Positions 1 through 11,249 are shown, counted from the stretch's first letter. The stretch: 64,000 nucleotides of DNA from Telopea speciosissima (GCF_018873765.1 NC_057919.1:71356984-71420983), one strand, 5' to 3'. Made by a program: numbers and translations. Notes: generated by a model not told the origin, from the sequence alone.

Positions 1-562
1 GATTCCTCAAACCAACCTTCTCTTCCAATGGAATTCTTCAATTCCAGGCTGGAACTCATCATTTGGAAAATCTAAGTAAATTATTCCCCTTCTATTATTA
101 GTTTTATTATTATAGATTAAAAAGATATCGTACAAAGGAAATAATTTACAATGGATTAGCATATTATTCTCTCTTTTTTTGGGGGGGGGGGGGCCTCCCG
201 GGGAGGAGAGAGAGAGAGAGAAAAACTCCTTTTAACGGCTTTAAAAAATTGAAGTACAATGGACCTTCATTCACTTTCCTCAATACGGTAATGGTTTCGT
301 ATGATACTTGTTTGTTTCATACTTTTACATAAATAAAAGAAAGAAAAAAAATGAAAACGGAACAGTAACTGATCAGCAAGCAAAGCATCGCCATCATCAC
401 TCATAGTCAAATCATCATGTTGATGATAACCCCATCACCTGATCCCCCAAGCCCCCATCCACTGCCCCACCCCACTCTTGAATCTTCTTTTCTTCTCAAA
501 AAACAAAGGGAACGAAAAGGAAAGAGAGAGAGAGAGTAGTTGATGCCTTGGTTGGGTATTAG
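1..562. other. Upstream flank of the TPK gene
   Basis: No gene is seen here. The stretch holds a G homopolymer near 181-192 followed by a GA-rich microsatellite (about 205-220) and a second short GA run just before the start codon (about 523-537). The second run probably lies in the 5' untranslated region of the downstream channel gene. No TATA element is assigned. Confidence 0.5.
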
Positions 563-3500
563 ATGGATGGAGAGCTGTTTCGATCTTCTCGAGGAGGCCT
601 AGACAAAACCCACAAACTTGAATATCAGTGTCTGCTGCAAAAAGACAACCACCATCAATATGAGCATCAAGATGACTCCTCCTCTTCCCCCTCCTTCAGG
701 ATTCCCATTCTCCAGCCCTTCACGACCTCATCCATCTTCGAAGAGACTCCAAAAACTGAAACAGAGATCGTTCCATCACCACCACCACCACCATTATTAT
801 CATCTTACAGTTTCAGTGACTTCAGACCAACCGATGGCCGTAAGAAAGCCGGTCTCCATCGCTGCAAGACCGCCCCGGCCATGGCAGTCGTCCGAGACCT
901 TAGGCAGCAACAAACCCAGACTCAGAATCCTCAGTTGGAGTCCAATTCCATCATCAGGCAAGCCATATTCTTCCTCATCATCTATCTATGTCTGGGTGTT
1001 TTAATCTATTCCTTCAACCGAGACAACTTCTCGGGCTTTGAAACCCACGCCATGGTGGATGCGCTATACTTCTGCATCGTCACTATGTGTACCATCGGGT
1101 ACGGCGACATCGCCCCCTTGACCCCAGCCACTAAATTGTTTGCCTGCGCCTTCGTGCTGGTGGGTTTCGGGTTCATAGGCATCTTGCTTAGTGGGATGGT
1201 GAATTACGTGGTGGACTTGCAGGAGAACATGATCTTGGACAGCATTCGTGCCAGTACCGGCGCAGGGGGATTCTCGGCGAAGAATTACATCTTCGATGCT
1301 GAGAAGGGAAGGATGAGGATCAGGATGAAGGTAGCTCTGGCACTTGGGGTTGTGGTGTTGTGCATTGGCACAGGTACTATGATCTTCTATTTCGTCGAGC
1401 ATTTGGGGTTTGTCGATTCTATTTATTTGTCGGTTATGTCCGTCACTACCGTTGGTTATGGCGACAAGGCCTTCGAGACCTTGTCTGGGAGGATATTCGC
1501 CTGTCTTTGGTTGCTCTTCTCCACCCTGGCTGTGGCCCGGGCGTTCCTCTACTTGGCGGAGGCAAGGATTGATAAGAGGCACCGCAGAATCACCAACTGG
1601 GTTTTGCAACGAAGCATCACTGTTGAGGATTTTCTTGCCGCCGACGTCAATAACCATGGTTTTATCAGGTAGCTTTCTTCTCACATCTTTATTCCTTTCT
1701 CTCTCTGGTTACTGCGTATATATAGTGCTTGAAATTGAATGGATTACTGGTCCTGGTGTTGATTCTGGTATTTTCTTGTTTTGAATTTGGCTTGTATCAG
1801 TATATCAGATTGCCTCACAACCCTACCCTGAACTTTTACTCAAAATACGACAAAATTCATTGTCATGGAGCCCCAAAACTCTTACCCTTAAAGGGGAGAG
1901 TAATACGACTAAGTTTGTCTCCCGGTGAAGCTGTAAAATCTGATTGGCACCGACTAGAGAGAGAGATTTTAATTTGAATGGGGACAGGAAAGCTGCTCTA
2001 AGACTCTAACAACGGTTTTTCTGTTTGTCCCTGTTTGAGTGTGTGATTTTGAGACTTGAACAATACTGAAATGTCCCTTGCTTCCTCTTCTTCTGATCTC
2101 AGCTTTGATTTATGAATTTTACGACTTACCTATTTTCCAGCACAAACACCCAATTCTTAATCTTGTCCCATTCAAACCTTTCTCTTTTTAGTTACTGGAC
2201 ACCTTGAAAATTTTTTAGTGTGTCTTAATGAGGATTTTTGGTCTTCACTAACCCAGTTTGAAGGCGTATTTGATAACTAGGCATATCTTCCTTCTAGGTT
2301 GGGAAAATTCTCATCATGGCCAACCCAATTGCCAGAAGCAAATCTTTGTCAATTTAACAGCTTGAAGCGGCATTATACTTTGGCTTGGATATTTGAAATT
2401 TGTATAAATCTGATAGCTATCCGTACAAATGTTGAATTGGACAAGTTTAATCAGTTCTGTTGAAAGAGCCCTGTACAACACTGAAACCACCTCTTATTTT
2501 TCTGTTCTGGATATTTAATGTGTAACATTCTGTTGAAAGAGCCTTGTATGCAAGCGTGGTAACTAGTGTGAGAGCTGGGGGAGATCAAGGCAAAGAATTC
2601 CCAATTACGAATGGGTTACATTAAGGATCAGCCTTAAGCCCTTATTCCGTCTTAGCATCCAAGACGAGGTCCCGTGGTGTATGCTCTTCGCCGACGATAT
2701 CATTTTGGTGGATGAGGCAAAAACAGGGATTAACGCTAAGCTAGAGCTTTGGAGGTCTACCTTGGAAACAAGAAGATTTAAGATTAGTAGATCAAAGACA
2801 GAATATTTGATGTGTAACTTTAGTCACATTATGACAGATAATGGCGTGGTGAAAACTGAGGAGAGAGAGATACCGCAAAGTGACTGTTTTAGATATCTAG
2901 GGTCAATCATAAACAAAGAAGGTGACATAGAGAATGATGTTTCACAAAGAATTGAAGTGGGATAGATGAAGTAGAGAGGTGCGACCGGAGTGTTGTGTGA
3001 CTGACGTATCCCTATAAGGCTTAAAAGAAAGTTCTATAGGATTGTTGTCCGACCAGCTATGATGTATGGAGCGGGTTGGACAGTTAAGAAGTGTCATATA
3101 GAGAAGCAATGTGTGGCAGAGATGAGGATGTTAAGATGGATGTGTGGCAAAACTAGGAAGGATAAAGTGAAGAATGAACGTATTAGAGCTGATTTGGGAG
3201 TTTCCCCGATCAATGACAAGCTCCAAGAAAGTCATATGTGGTGGTATGGCCATGTTCAACAGAGGTCTAGGGACGACTTAGTAAGAAGGAGCGATCTGAT
3301 CCTGATTGAAGGAGCCTAAACAGACCATAGAAGAAGTAGTGAGGAAGGACATGCATAGTCTAGGTCTTGTTCCAAGTATGACGTCGGATAGAGCCTATTG
3401 GAGAGCAAGGATTCATGTAGTCGACCCCATTTAGCTGAGATTCTCCTGACGTGATGGACTGTGCCTCTTCCCTCTTACTCTCACTTATCTTTTCTCATCT

Positions 3501-6483
3501 CGCATTACTTCATTTCTCCATTCGTCTTACTTCCATTTTATTTATGTAGACCTCAGTTTTCCTTAATTTGTTTGCACGGATCCATTTAGCTGACCCCATT
3601 TAGTTGATAAAAGGCTGAGTTTGTTGTTTGTTGTAATCTCTACTCTTCTCTACAGAATAGGTTTCAATGTTGCCATTAGCTTTGCACTTGACATTAGGAG
3701 ACCATAAATGGAGAATAAAAGTGGTGCGTTATTGCTCTCTGAACTGATATGCATGATTGGTGGAGTGTTTTTACTATTGTCTTTGCTTCTGTGCCTAGCC
3801 TTTTAGAGATTGGTCGCCAGGATTGGTCTGACTTTGGTCCACTATAGCATTCCTGACTGTGAACTCTGCCTAAATTATGAAAACTAGCAAAAGCTAAATT
3901 TTCAAGCTCATCATAATCAATCCATCAGAACACCAAAAAACTACTAAAATTCCAAAAAAAAATTTCTCCTTACCTTGTGCTAATTGTCACCATCATGCTC
4001 CCTGAACAATATAGAAAAACCTCAATATCTACTACTTAAGAATGTTCAGTAACAAATTTGTCTTTTAATTAGCATGATATATTGATATTCAGATCAGGTG
4101 ACGATCCTCCATATTATGGGTTACACCATCCTCACTCAATAATCGAAAGGTTGACATTTTTTCTTACCCACCCACCTCCAAAAGAAATTATATATCTATA
4201 TATAAACTTACCATCCGTCCTTACTAATTGTCTTTTTAGAAAGCCAAGCTTCTTTCTGAGAAGTATACAGAAACTACAGGAAACACGTCTTGATTTGTCT
4301 ATACATTTGAAAACTTACCAATATTACATTAAATAAAGGGAAATTTACAGTGACCTGCTCAATTTTAAGACCATTCCCCCAACTTTGACAAATTACAACT
4401 GTCCCCTTTTTTCTAACAGTGTTATCTTTTAAATCAAAAAGACAATTATAACCTTTGCACTAAAACAAAACAATCCCTACCCCCATTGACCTTTGGACCT
4501 GGAACGGAGAGAAGGTAGAGCTCCGACCGACCTTCAACTCTTATCCCGATTTGGAGCTGGAACAGAGAGAAGGTAGAGCTTCAACTGACCTGCAACTCTT
4601 ATCCGAAATGCACAATGGCTCGAATAAACCCAACCGTTGCTCTCCAGCGAACCCAACACACCCTCGCGCCATGGCTTCTGGCAGAGTCATAGAAGTGGAT
4701 GAGAGGATTGAGCTTGTTCTCGACAACGAAGAGCACGATCCAGATTCTTCGATCAAGGGGATTTCAGGTGAGCTAATCCGAGTCGTGAAGCCGCTCGATG
4801 AAGAAGCTCTGAGACCTTCACTGAAAGCTTTGCTAGATAAGGGAATAAGCTGTTTAGCTGTTGTGTTGATGCATTCTTACACGTACCCACAACACGAAAT
4901 CTTGGTAGAGCGATTAGCTCTGAACCTGGGCTTCAGACATGTTTCAATATCTTCGGCTTTGTCTCCCATGGTACGTGCAGTGCCAAGAGGATTAACAGCT
5001 ACTGTGGATGCGTACCTCACTCCGGTCATCAAAGAATATTTATCTGGTTTCATATCTAGTTTCGATGGGATACAAAGGTACAGACACTGCCATAATGATG
5101 AAGAGATTCAAAACTGAGGATGGCTTGGAAAGTGACTGTACTGTAAGAATTTTTTAAGCTGTTTCAGAAAGAGTATGGATTTAAACTGCAGAACTGCAAT
5201 ATCCTTATATATGATGTTAGAGTTCGTGGCATTGGAGTCATTAATATCTTGAAGCCTCAAGCACTAGAACATTTTTTAGGTACTCCTCAGGTTGAAGGTC
5301 GCTACAAGGTTTATTTTGGTGTGGCATGAGACCCTATTATTCAAGTTTGAGAAGTTGGGTGATGGGCATACCCTGCAAGGCCCAGCAATCATCATGAATG
5401 GTAATAGTACTGTAATTGTAGAACGTGAGTGTAAAGTGAGAGCGATGGTCGCCAGGGTGAAACGGAGGTGATCAGTTATCGCTGGAGTGTAGGGACATAG
5501 CGAAGTTAGTTGCAGGGTTCAGCTTCTTCGTATGGGAATAATGGGTTTGGTATTTTTATGTGCAAGGGTATAATAGGTAGTTCAAGCATATAAAGGGTAC
5601 TTTTGTCTTTAAAAATGTTAGCCTATGCTGATGTCACTATTTAACAGCGACTGCCTAATGGAGTGGGTACGGTTGTTATGAATTTTCAAAAGTAGGGGAG
5701 GTTAGTATAAATACTCAAAGTTGAGGATTGTCTTTTATATTGAGCATCTAAACAGGAGAGGTCACTGTAAATTTTCCTTAAATAAATGACCATCTGATGA
5801 AAGCTGTTTGAGCCCAAGCCAATGTTATTGACACTTGCTTACAACTCCAAAACAGAGAGACAACATTGAACCATTTGAGTATGGTCTTAGGTCCATCGCG
5901 TAGGATAAAACAGGGAGACATTGTAGGTTATATTGTGTGGATTGGCTGATTGTTTCTTGCCCTACAATACGATCAATATTTTCTTGAACCATTTGTGACA
6001 TCAATTTCGTCCCCCATCCAAAAGAATTGATCAACTTTGGCCAGGGTTCTCTACTAACTAGTGATTACCAGATCGGTTGCTGTTGTAGTTTATCTAGAGG
6101 CTTGTATTTCAGAGAACAGTTCACACCTATTATGTTGGTATGTTTTTGTTGCAATTGCATTACTACTCTGATCAAGGTATAATTTGAAAATGCTATGCTC
6201 ATATTTACCACCTATTATACTGTTGACCATGTGGTTGTGTATTAAGTTCTAGCTTTGCAATTTACTGAAAGGAATACTCATCTTATTTCTCACAGGTTCT
6301 TAATCTATTTTTGTTTTTCGCCTTGTATCGTTTTTCAGTAAATCAGACTATGTTATCTACAAGCTCAAAGAGATGGGAAAGATAGGTGAAAAAGATATAT
6401 TGCAGATCTGCACCCAGTTCACGAAGCTTGACCGCAACAAATCTGGGAAGATAAAACTACCTGATATCTTGGATTGCTCATAA
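563..6483 (+). CDS. TPK: Two-pore potassium channel (TPK/KCO family), two exons
   Basis: Exon 1 is 563-1668 and exon 2 is 6339-6483; the joined protein is 416 aa, normal for plant TPKs. The order is: a Ser/Pro-rich cytosolic N terminus; a mode-I 14-3-3 site RCKTAP at residues 100-105; TM1 about 131-151; pore 1 with GYGD 179-182; TM2 about 191-215; TM3 about 254-278; pore 2 with GYGD 298-301; TM4 about 310-332. Two EF-hand loops follow at 361-372 and 400-411. TPKs are vacuolar or plastid K+ channels opened by calcium and 14-3-3 binding; the subfamily and membrane are not decided here. The donor is ATCAG/GTAGCT and the acceptor TTTTTCAG. Without splicing, exon 1 would stop after one further residue and lose most of both EF hands. 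The intron cuts the first EF-hand loop at its ninth residue. The 4.67-kb intron contains a LINE and a Pack-MULE. The reading frame looks intact. Confidence 0.93.
1669..2559 (+). other. TPK: 5' part of the TPK intron
   Basis: AT-rich intronic sequence running from the donor at 1669 to the LINE remnant. Nothing else coding is recognised; short open frames here have no family features. Confidence 0.6.
2560..3634 (+). mobile_element. 5'-truncated RTE-type LINE remnant
   Basis: Translated pieces match the end of a plant non-LTR reverse transcriptase. Near 2580 is a degenerate GSALSP block. At 2681-2965 is the catalytic FADD motif followed by LVDEAK and LELWRSTLE. After a frameshift comes the C-terminal part (3059-3319) with MRMLRWMCGKTRKDK and HVQQRSRDDLVRRSD. 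The 3' tail ends in TTG-rich repeats (about 3619-3634), as in RTE-clade elements. The 5' portion with the endonuclease is missing, and at least one frameshift and a stop break the frame. It sits in sense orientation inside the TPK intron. A second copy of the same family end lies near 61.2 kb. Confidence 0.82.
4338..5777 (+). mobile_element. Pack-MULE carrying 5-oxoprolinase fragments
   Basis: The ends are inverted repeats: the left begins GGGAAATTTACAGTGACC, and the right end read in reverse begins GGAAAATTTACAGTGACC. Immediately outside, the 9-bp TTAAATAAA occurs at 4329-4337 and again at 5778-5786, a perfect target duplication of the length made by Mutator-like elements. No transposase is encoded; the 1440-bp interior carries host-gene pieces. 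It is therefore a non-autonomous gene-capturing MULE inserted in the TPK intron. Near the left end, about 50 bp containing GAGAGAAGGTAGAGCT are duplicated in tandem (about 4498-4605). Confidence 0.88.
4670..5470 (+). pseudogene. Captured 5-oxoprolinase (OXP1-like) fragments
   Basis: Two blocks resemble plant 5-oxoprolinase, the ATP-dependent enzyme that opens 5-oxoproline to glutamate in glutathione turnover. Block 1 (about 4680-5075) has GRVIEVDERIEL, KPLDEEAL, LDKGISCLAVVLMHSYTYP and VRAVPRGLTATVDAYLTP, all in one frame and typical of the hydantoinase A/oxoprolinase N-terminal part. Block 2 (about 5145-5460) has FQKEYGFKLQN, VRVRGIG and GPAIIMNGNSTVIVE from a more C-terminal region, broken by stops and frameshifts. 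The middle and the whole second half of the roughly 1260-aa enzyme are absent, so it cannot be functional. It lies between MULE inverted repeats, which identifies it as captured. Confidence 0.85.
6339..6483 (+). other. TPK: TPK exon 2 (EF-hand exon)
   Basis: This short exon follows a pyrimidine-rich tract and CAG acceptor at 6336-6338. It completes the split codon left by exon 1 (AG plus T gives Ser369), then encodes 47 residues to a TAA at 6481. It contains KLKEMGKI, a segment conserved in plant TPKs, and the second EF-hand loop DRNKSGKIKLPD. Position, phase and content all fit the exon 1 donor, so this is very probably the missing end of the channel. Confidence 0.9.
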
Positions 6484-7328
6484 ATGACAGAGAAAACCTG
6501 GAAATATTTGTTGAGGATTTCTTTACGCATGTGGAAAGCAGGTTCCAAGGGTGGGTGGCGGAAAATAGGCCTCCCACCATAAATTTGGTGAGGAGGTTGG
6601 ATGCTGTATCTCACAGTGATTTGTAGGAATTCACGGTGAAATTTTGGGTTTAAAAGAAAAGAAAAGAAGAAGATGAGCATCAAGTTTTCTTGGAAGGAAT
6701 GGTCCAATGAAAGGGAGGTGGGCAAGTAGGCAACAAATAATTTTTTTGCATTTGCCAAATTACCCAAATACATAATTAATTAAAACAAATGAAAAAATAT
6801 TGATTTTAAAAAATACCCAAATGTTCTTATTTTAGGGAGATCTACTCTGAATCCCCTGTAAAACAAATGAATCCTCTTCATTCTTCACAAGGGTAGCCTG
6901 GTTATATTGTTCAATACTTAATGGAGCTGAGTTTGGTTTTTTTTTTTTTTTTTTGTCTTTGAGAAAGAAAAATGAGCATTAATAAAAAAGAACAAAGTCC
7001 AAATCTTACCTTAACACCGCTTATGCTTAGTTGTTCTAGCATTGTTTGCAAATCTGTGAACTATCTCCACCCAGGTTGTTTCCCTTTTCAGCATGTTTAT
7101 AGATCCAAATTGTTTTAGATAAAACAAATGGAGACTTCTGTGAACAAGCAGCATAGGGGAGTGCACCAATGAGGTGCAGTAAAATGGTATCATATATTAG
7201 AGGAGACTTCTGTGAGCAAGCAACATAGGGGAGTGCACCAATGAGGTGCAGTGAGGTTATTTTAGGAGAAGGATAGACATAGAAATGCTAGACTATCTTA
7301 TCCCAGCGTCTTCGAGAATCTTTCTCCC
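6484..7328. other. 3' flank of TPK; no gene seen
   Basis: Presumed 3' untranslated region and intergenic DNA. A T homopolymer lies near 6937-6954. No coding sequence is recognised. Confidence 0.5.
7131..7252. repeat. Short direct duplication
   Basis: A segment of about 50 bp beginning GGAGACTTCTGTGA and ending AATGAGGTGCAGT occurs at about 7130-7180 and again at about 7202-7252 with few differences, separated by about 20 bp. Confidence 0.75.
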
Positions 7329-7566
7329 AAAAAAAATAAGGTTAAATGATGTTCTCTGGTGCCAGGGGTGCAAGTTGCACACAGACACATAACACATGGG
7401 GGTTGATGAAATGATCACTCTACCCCGTAAATGGCATGCCTATGTGTCTGGACGCAGGTTGGGCTATGGCAGAGACCATTCAAAGGGAAATATTTTGGCC
7501 CCAAAGTGGTTTGAACTCATGACCTCTTATTTGTGAAGTTGGCCTTTTGCCAACTGAGCTGACCCC
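7329..7566 (-). mobile_element. tRNA-derived SINE-like element
   Basis: On the minus strand the element starts GGGGTCAGCTCAGTTGGC, a pol III A-box-like segment. About 45 bp later comes GAGTTCAAACC, a B-box-like segment. A non-tRNA body of about 160 bp follows, ending in a run of T (the A run at 7329-7336 on +). The acceptor stem of a true tRNA is not conserved, which favours a SINE head over a tRNA gene. A target duplication was not found by eye. Confidence 0.6.
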
Positions 7567-9056
7567 TTCAGGCTATATTTAGTTTTAAGTTATATCTAAG
7601 AGGGTCACCAAGCACGTGATTTGAGTTCAGGTATTTGGTCTCTTGCAATTCAATTAGGAGTTGAAAACCATCTAATCCAAACCTTTGGAGTCTATGGTGC
7701 TGTCATCTGCTTCACCCACACAGGGTAAAGGCGAGGTTATCTTTGCATCTAGAGTGGACCAATCAATCCCTTCCTCTAACTTGAAATTTTTCATTGATGT
7801 GATAAGAAGCTGGCAAACCTGAACTTAACTTGTCCATAACATCAACATGAGTCTTCTGCAATTGTTGTGTACAAATCTGACGAAGGAGCTGAGATTTATT
7901 GGTAACGATGGAGTGTGCAACTCTCCACAAACTCGACCCGTTTCCCCCCAAATTTCTCATCTATTAAGATGATAAGATAAGGAATCTGATCCTCCTCTGA
8001 ATGTTTTTCTAATTTATATTACTGACCGGTCAGTAATCATTGAAGAGGTACTTTCAAAATATAGGTGTTATATGGTGGGAGAATTCCTAGATTTCCAGAT
8101 TTGCCTAAGTAATGAGATCCATTGCATTATAGCATCAGATTTATCAGAAAATATATATAGATGACTGATTCAAAACCAACAGTAAGAAGCAAAAGAAAAA
8201 TGGAAAAGAACATGTCAAACTGATTTCTCTGAAGCAGCACAAAGAGGGCACATATATAGCGTCAGTAGTAACACAACGTTTAACAAGAGAATTTAACAGC
8301 TAAGGTGTTTGAGCAACAACGCCAAAGAAAATTCTTGAGTTTAGGAAGCAAAGTTAAATTTCAAATTTTCATTGGATCCATTAACCTACAAGAGCTATTT
8401 AATTGGCTGGTTATTTAATTTTGTGGACAAAGCAAAGTGATAAGCTGTTTTAATAGACGAAAAAAAATTCCATTTTTTGCAAGAAACCAAAACCAAGAGT
8501 CATTTTGAGGATGAAGACCAAGAGGAATACTAAGAATTACACAAGCTTCATTGGTAGGACAAGATTTCTTGATTAATGATTCAATCCATTGATTAGAATG
8601 GGAATTGAAGGGATTAGGTCAGAGACCTCTGATAAACCATTAATACTTGGGCTTAGAATGCGGCCATCAGGGAGGGAGGGGGTCCATGCATCCTCAAAAA
8701 TATTTATAGTGTAGAACCCTTACCTACTTTCTTCCTAAGATCATGACTCAAAAGATCCCTACCCTTTAAAATGCTCTATCATCCCCAGGAATATGATTTC
8801 TTTAAAGAAGTTTCAAGAAATTTTGTTTAAGGAAAATATTTGCTTTTAAACACTTTAACCCATGATGCATTCGGATTATTCATAAAATGCTCTGATAATA
8901 GGGAACTCTTCCAACCAACTAACTTTGATTAATGCACCCGAGACATGATATCATAAAATGCTGATTTTTTTGACCCCTTAAAATGGGTGAGGATTCCCAG
9001 GTGTTTTCTGAAATCAGTGGTATCCCGAATTATAACCTGATAATAGGGGAAAAATT
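7567..9056. other. Intergenic DNA without recognised gene
   Basis: AT-rich sequence with only short open frames lacking family motifs. It may contain eroded transposon material, but nothing can be named with confidence. Confidence 0.45.
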
Positions 9057-9210
9057 ATCCTCACAAGTGCAATGCACCACACTTAAAAATCCAATCGTTC
9101 AGTCAACACTTGAAAGGATAAAAATGCACCATTATTTACGTTTTTACAATATCCTTTCAAGTATTAACGGGACAGTTGGATTTTTAAGTGTGATGTACTG
9201 TTGAGAGGAT
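9057..9210. mobile_element. Hairpin MITE of about 154 bp
   Basis: The two halves are inverted copies. The left arm holds ATCCTCACAAGTGC, CACACTTAAAAATCCAA and ACTTGAAAGGATA. The right arm, read in reverse, gives ATCCTCTCAACAGTAC, CACACTTAAAAATCCAAC and ACTTGAAAGGATA. The arms of roughly 60 bp flank a loop of about 30 bp. There is no coding capacity and no clear target duplication, so the superfamily is undetermined. Confidence 0.72.
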
Positions 9211-10069
9211 GAAAATCCAAAAAACTAATACAAAACTGAAACTTTCTTATAACAATTTGATTTTGGATTGACCCAGTAACAACTGAAACCGATTCAGTCC
9301 TGATAGAATCGGAACAAACTTACCGAAACAAAATCCTGGATTCCCCTGGTACTATACCGTTGCTGCCTCGAATATATTCCTGGTTTTTAAACAATGTTTT
9401 TTTGCTACAAACTTAAGACAGTGGTGTCAACGTTCCAAATTCCAATCCTTTTTAACCTTTCTGGCCATCCCAACACTGTGTATTGAGCTGTGGGAGTCAC
9501 AGCTGAGAAGGAATATCCTAATCCTTGTCGTTCTCTGAACGAAAACGCTCATGTTGAACACACAGATTAAGAAGAGGAGAAAACAATGTGCGGCGACCCT
9601 GGAATTCGAAAGAAACCAGAGGCCCCACCCACCCACCCACCCAAACCCAAGGCGAGTAGAGTACAACACTTTCTCGCTCTCTCTTTCTTTAGAGAATATT
9701 AGTAGTATTGCCGTATTGGTCTCTTGCCACTTGCCACTTGCCACTTGCCACACACACCTATTCTACCTGCAGCCGCCGTTTTAATTTTAGAGTGGAATTT
9801 AGTTACCAATTCTCAAATCAAAAGTGGTGTCGAGCCTTCGGTTTGGTTTTTATCAGTGGGCTGTACGTGTCGGCGAACGCGTCTCTTCAGCCTCAAGAAA
9901 CAGCTATTAAACAAGACCTTCTCCTCCAAATCAAATTTCATCATCAGGATTCAGGAGGAGGAGGAATCAACAAGAAAAAAAAGAAGCTGCGAGAGAGAGA
10001 GAGAGAATTTCTGATCTGATCTGATCTGATCTGTTCTAGCAACGGAAAGAGGAAGTCCAGAAGAAAAAG
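9211..10069 (+). promoter_or_regulatory. Upstream region and 5' leader of the At1g01500-like gene
   Basis: Two low-complexity arrays precede the gene: four tandem copies of the 7-mer CTTGCCA near 9722-9750, and a pentamer repeat (TGATC units) near 10013-10034, just after a GA run. The second lies close to the start codon and is probably transcribed as leader. No core promoter element is assigned. Confidence 0.45.
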
Positions 10070-11068
10070 ATGTGCAGGTCGACTGAGGATCCTAGATTCT
10101 ATCAGAGTAGGAGCAGGAGTATTAGGAGACGGAATCGGCTGGATATCAAAACCTTTTATCTCCGATTTTCCATCATTTCAAATTTTTCACCAACAAACAA
10201 CTCTGCTGCTCTAAAGCAAAATCCACTTCCGGGCTCCCTCACTCTCCATTATCTCCCTCGCATCAACGGCAGTCCACTTGATATCAACGATGTACCTATC
10301 CCTTCCGACTCCCCCGCATTCGTTACCCTCCACCGGGTCATCACTTCCCACTCTCCTCCACTTGGGGAATCCACAAAAGAGGTGGTTTTCGCAAGCAGAG
10401 AGCGAGTCCGAGCGAGCGAAGGAGTCCGATTCGAAGTGTACTGGAGGGAGGAGAAGGTACTCAAGGGTGTGTTCAGGAAGAAGGACTATGTCGACGACGA
10501 CGACGACGTCAATTTCATCGACTTCACCGAGGAGTGGAAGGTGGACTGCAGATGCGCCGTCGAGAGCCATGTAAACCTAGGCCTGGGCCTTGGACTCCTC
10601 GAGGTTTCCCACGCAGAGTTCTGTGTCGAAATCGAGGATGATGGGCACAGGGTGATGAGAGACAAGGTGGAGATAATGGTTGGGAGGAACAAGACGAAGA
10701 AGAAGAAGAAAAGCAGAGGCTTTGTTGGTCTAGAGGAGATACCTGAAGAGAGGGAGGTAGACGACGATAACGACTCAGTGTCCGACGGTGATTCTTCCTC
10801 TTCTTCCTCCTCCTCTTGCTGTTGTTGCGGCGGTGGAGAGTCGGAGTTGGAGTTGGAGTTGCGATCAGAGGATAGTGGTGGTGGTGGTGGTGGAGGAGGA
10901 GATGGTGAGGAAAGTGGGGATAAAGAAAAACAAGGACTAGAGATGGAGATTGAGGGAGTTAGATGGGCCGTAGATGTTGGGATATGGGTGATGTGTTTGG
11001 GGGTAGGTTTTCTGGTCACCAGAGCTTCCTCTAACAGATTTCGACGACGGAGACAGTCGTTCTTCTAA
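10070..11068 (+). CDS. At1g01500-like tail-anchored protein of unknown function
   Basis: This is a single-exon frame of 332 aa. The N-terminal two thirds carry the family-like segments RLDIKTFYLRFS, SLTLHYLPRINGSPL, STKEVVFASRERVR and RFEVYWREEKVLKGVF, resembling the uncharacterised At1g01500 family, also about 330 aa and intronless. A low-complexity linker (about residues 225-290) has acidic, Ser, Cys and Gly runs. Next comes a hydrophobic segment (about 299-317, WAVDVGIWVMCLGVGFLVT) and a basic end RFRRRRQSFF, suggesting a C-terminal membrane anchor. The biochemical role is unknown. The first ATG of the frame is taken as the start because family similarity begins soon after it. The Gly and Ser runs are likely variable between individuals. 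Confidence 0.78.
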   Translation: MCRSTEDPRFYQSRSRSIRRRNRLDIKTFYLRFSIISNFSPTNNSAALKQNPLPGSLTLHYLPRINGSPLDINDVPIPSDSPAFVTLHRVITSHSPPLGESTKEVVFASRERVRASEGVRFEVYWREEKVLKGVFRKKDYVDDDDDVNFIDFTEEWKVDCRCAVESHVNLGLGLGLLEVSHAEFCVEIEDDGHRVMRDKVEIMVGRNKTKKKKKSRGFVGLEEIPEEREVDDDNDSVSDGDSSSSSSSSCCCCGGGESELELELRSEDSGGGGGGGGDGEESGDKEKQGLEMEIEGVRWAVDVGIWVMCLGVGFLVTRASSNRFRRRRQSFF

Positions 11069-11249
11069 CGATCACCGACTCTTCGACTCGGCTCTTCTAT
11101 TGACGATTTCTATCACCGTAGTGGAACCGTAAAACCGGTGGCTCATTTCATTTTCTAGATATTTTGTACAACATGGAACTAAATCTCAGAGTTTTTTGTT
11201 TGGTGAAAAAATCTCAGAGTTAACTGCGAAGAAACTTAACCTTCGATCC

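Noticed and set aside
1064..1684. 206-aa open frame on the minus strand
   Set aside because: It lies opposite the pore-coding part of the TPK exon and has no domain; it is a shadow of a GC-balanced coding region.
10486..11019. 177-aa minus-strand frame rich in Ser, Pro and Glu
   Set aside because: It is the antisense reading of low-complexity Gly/Ser/Asp codons in the At1g01500-like gene.
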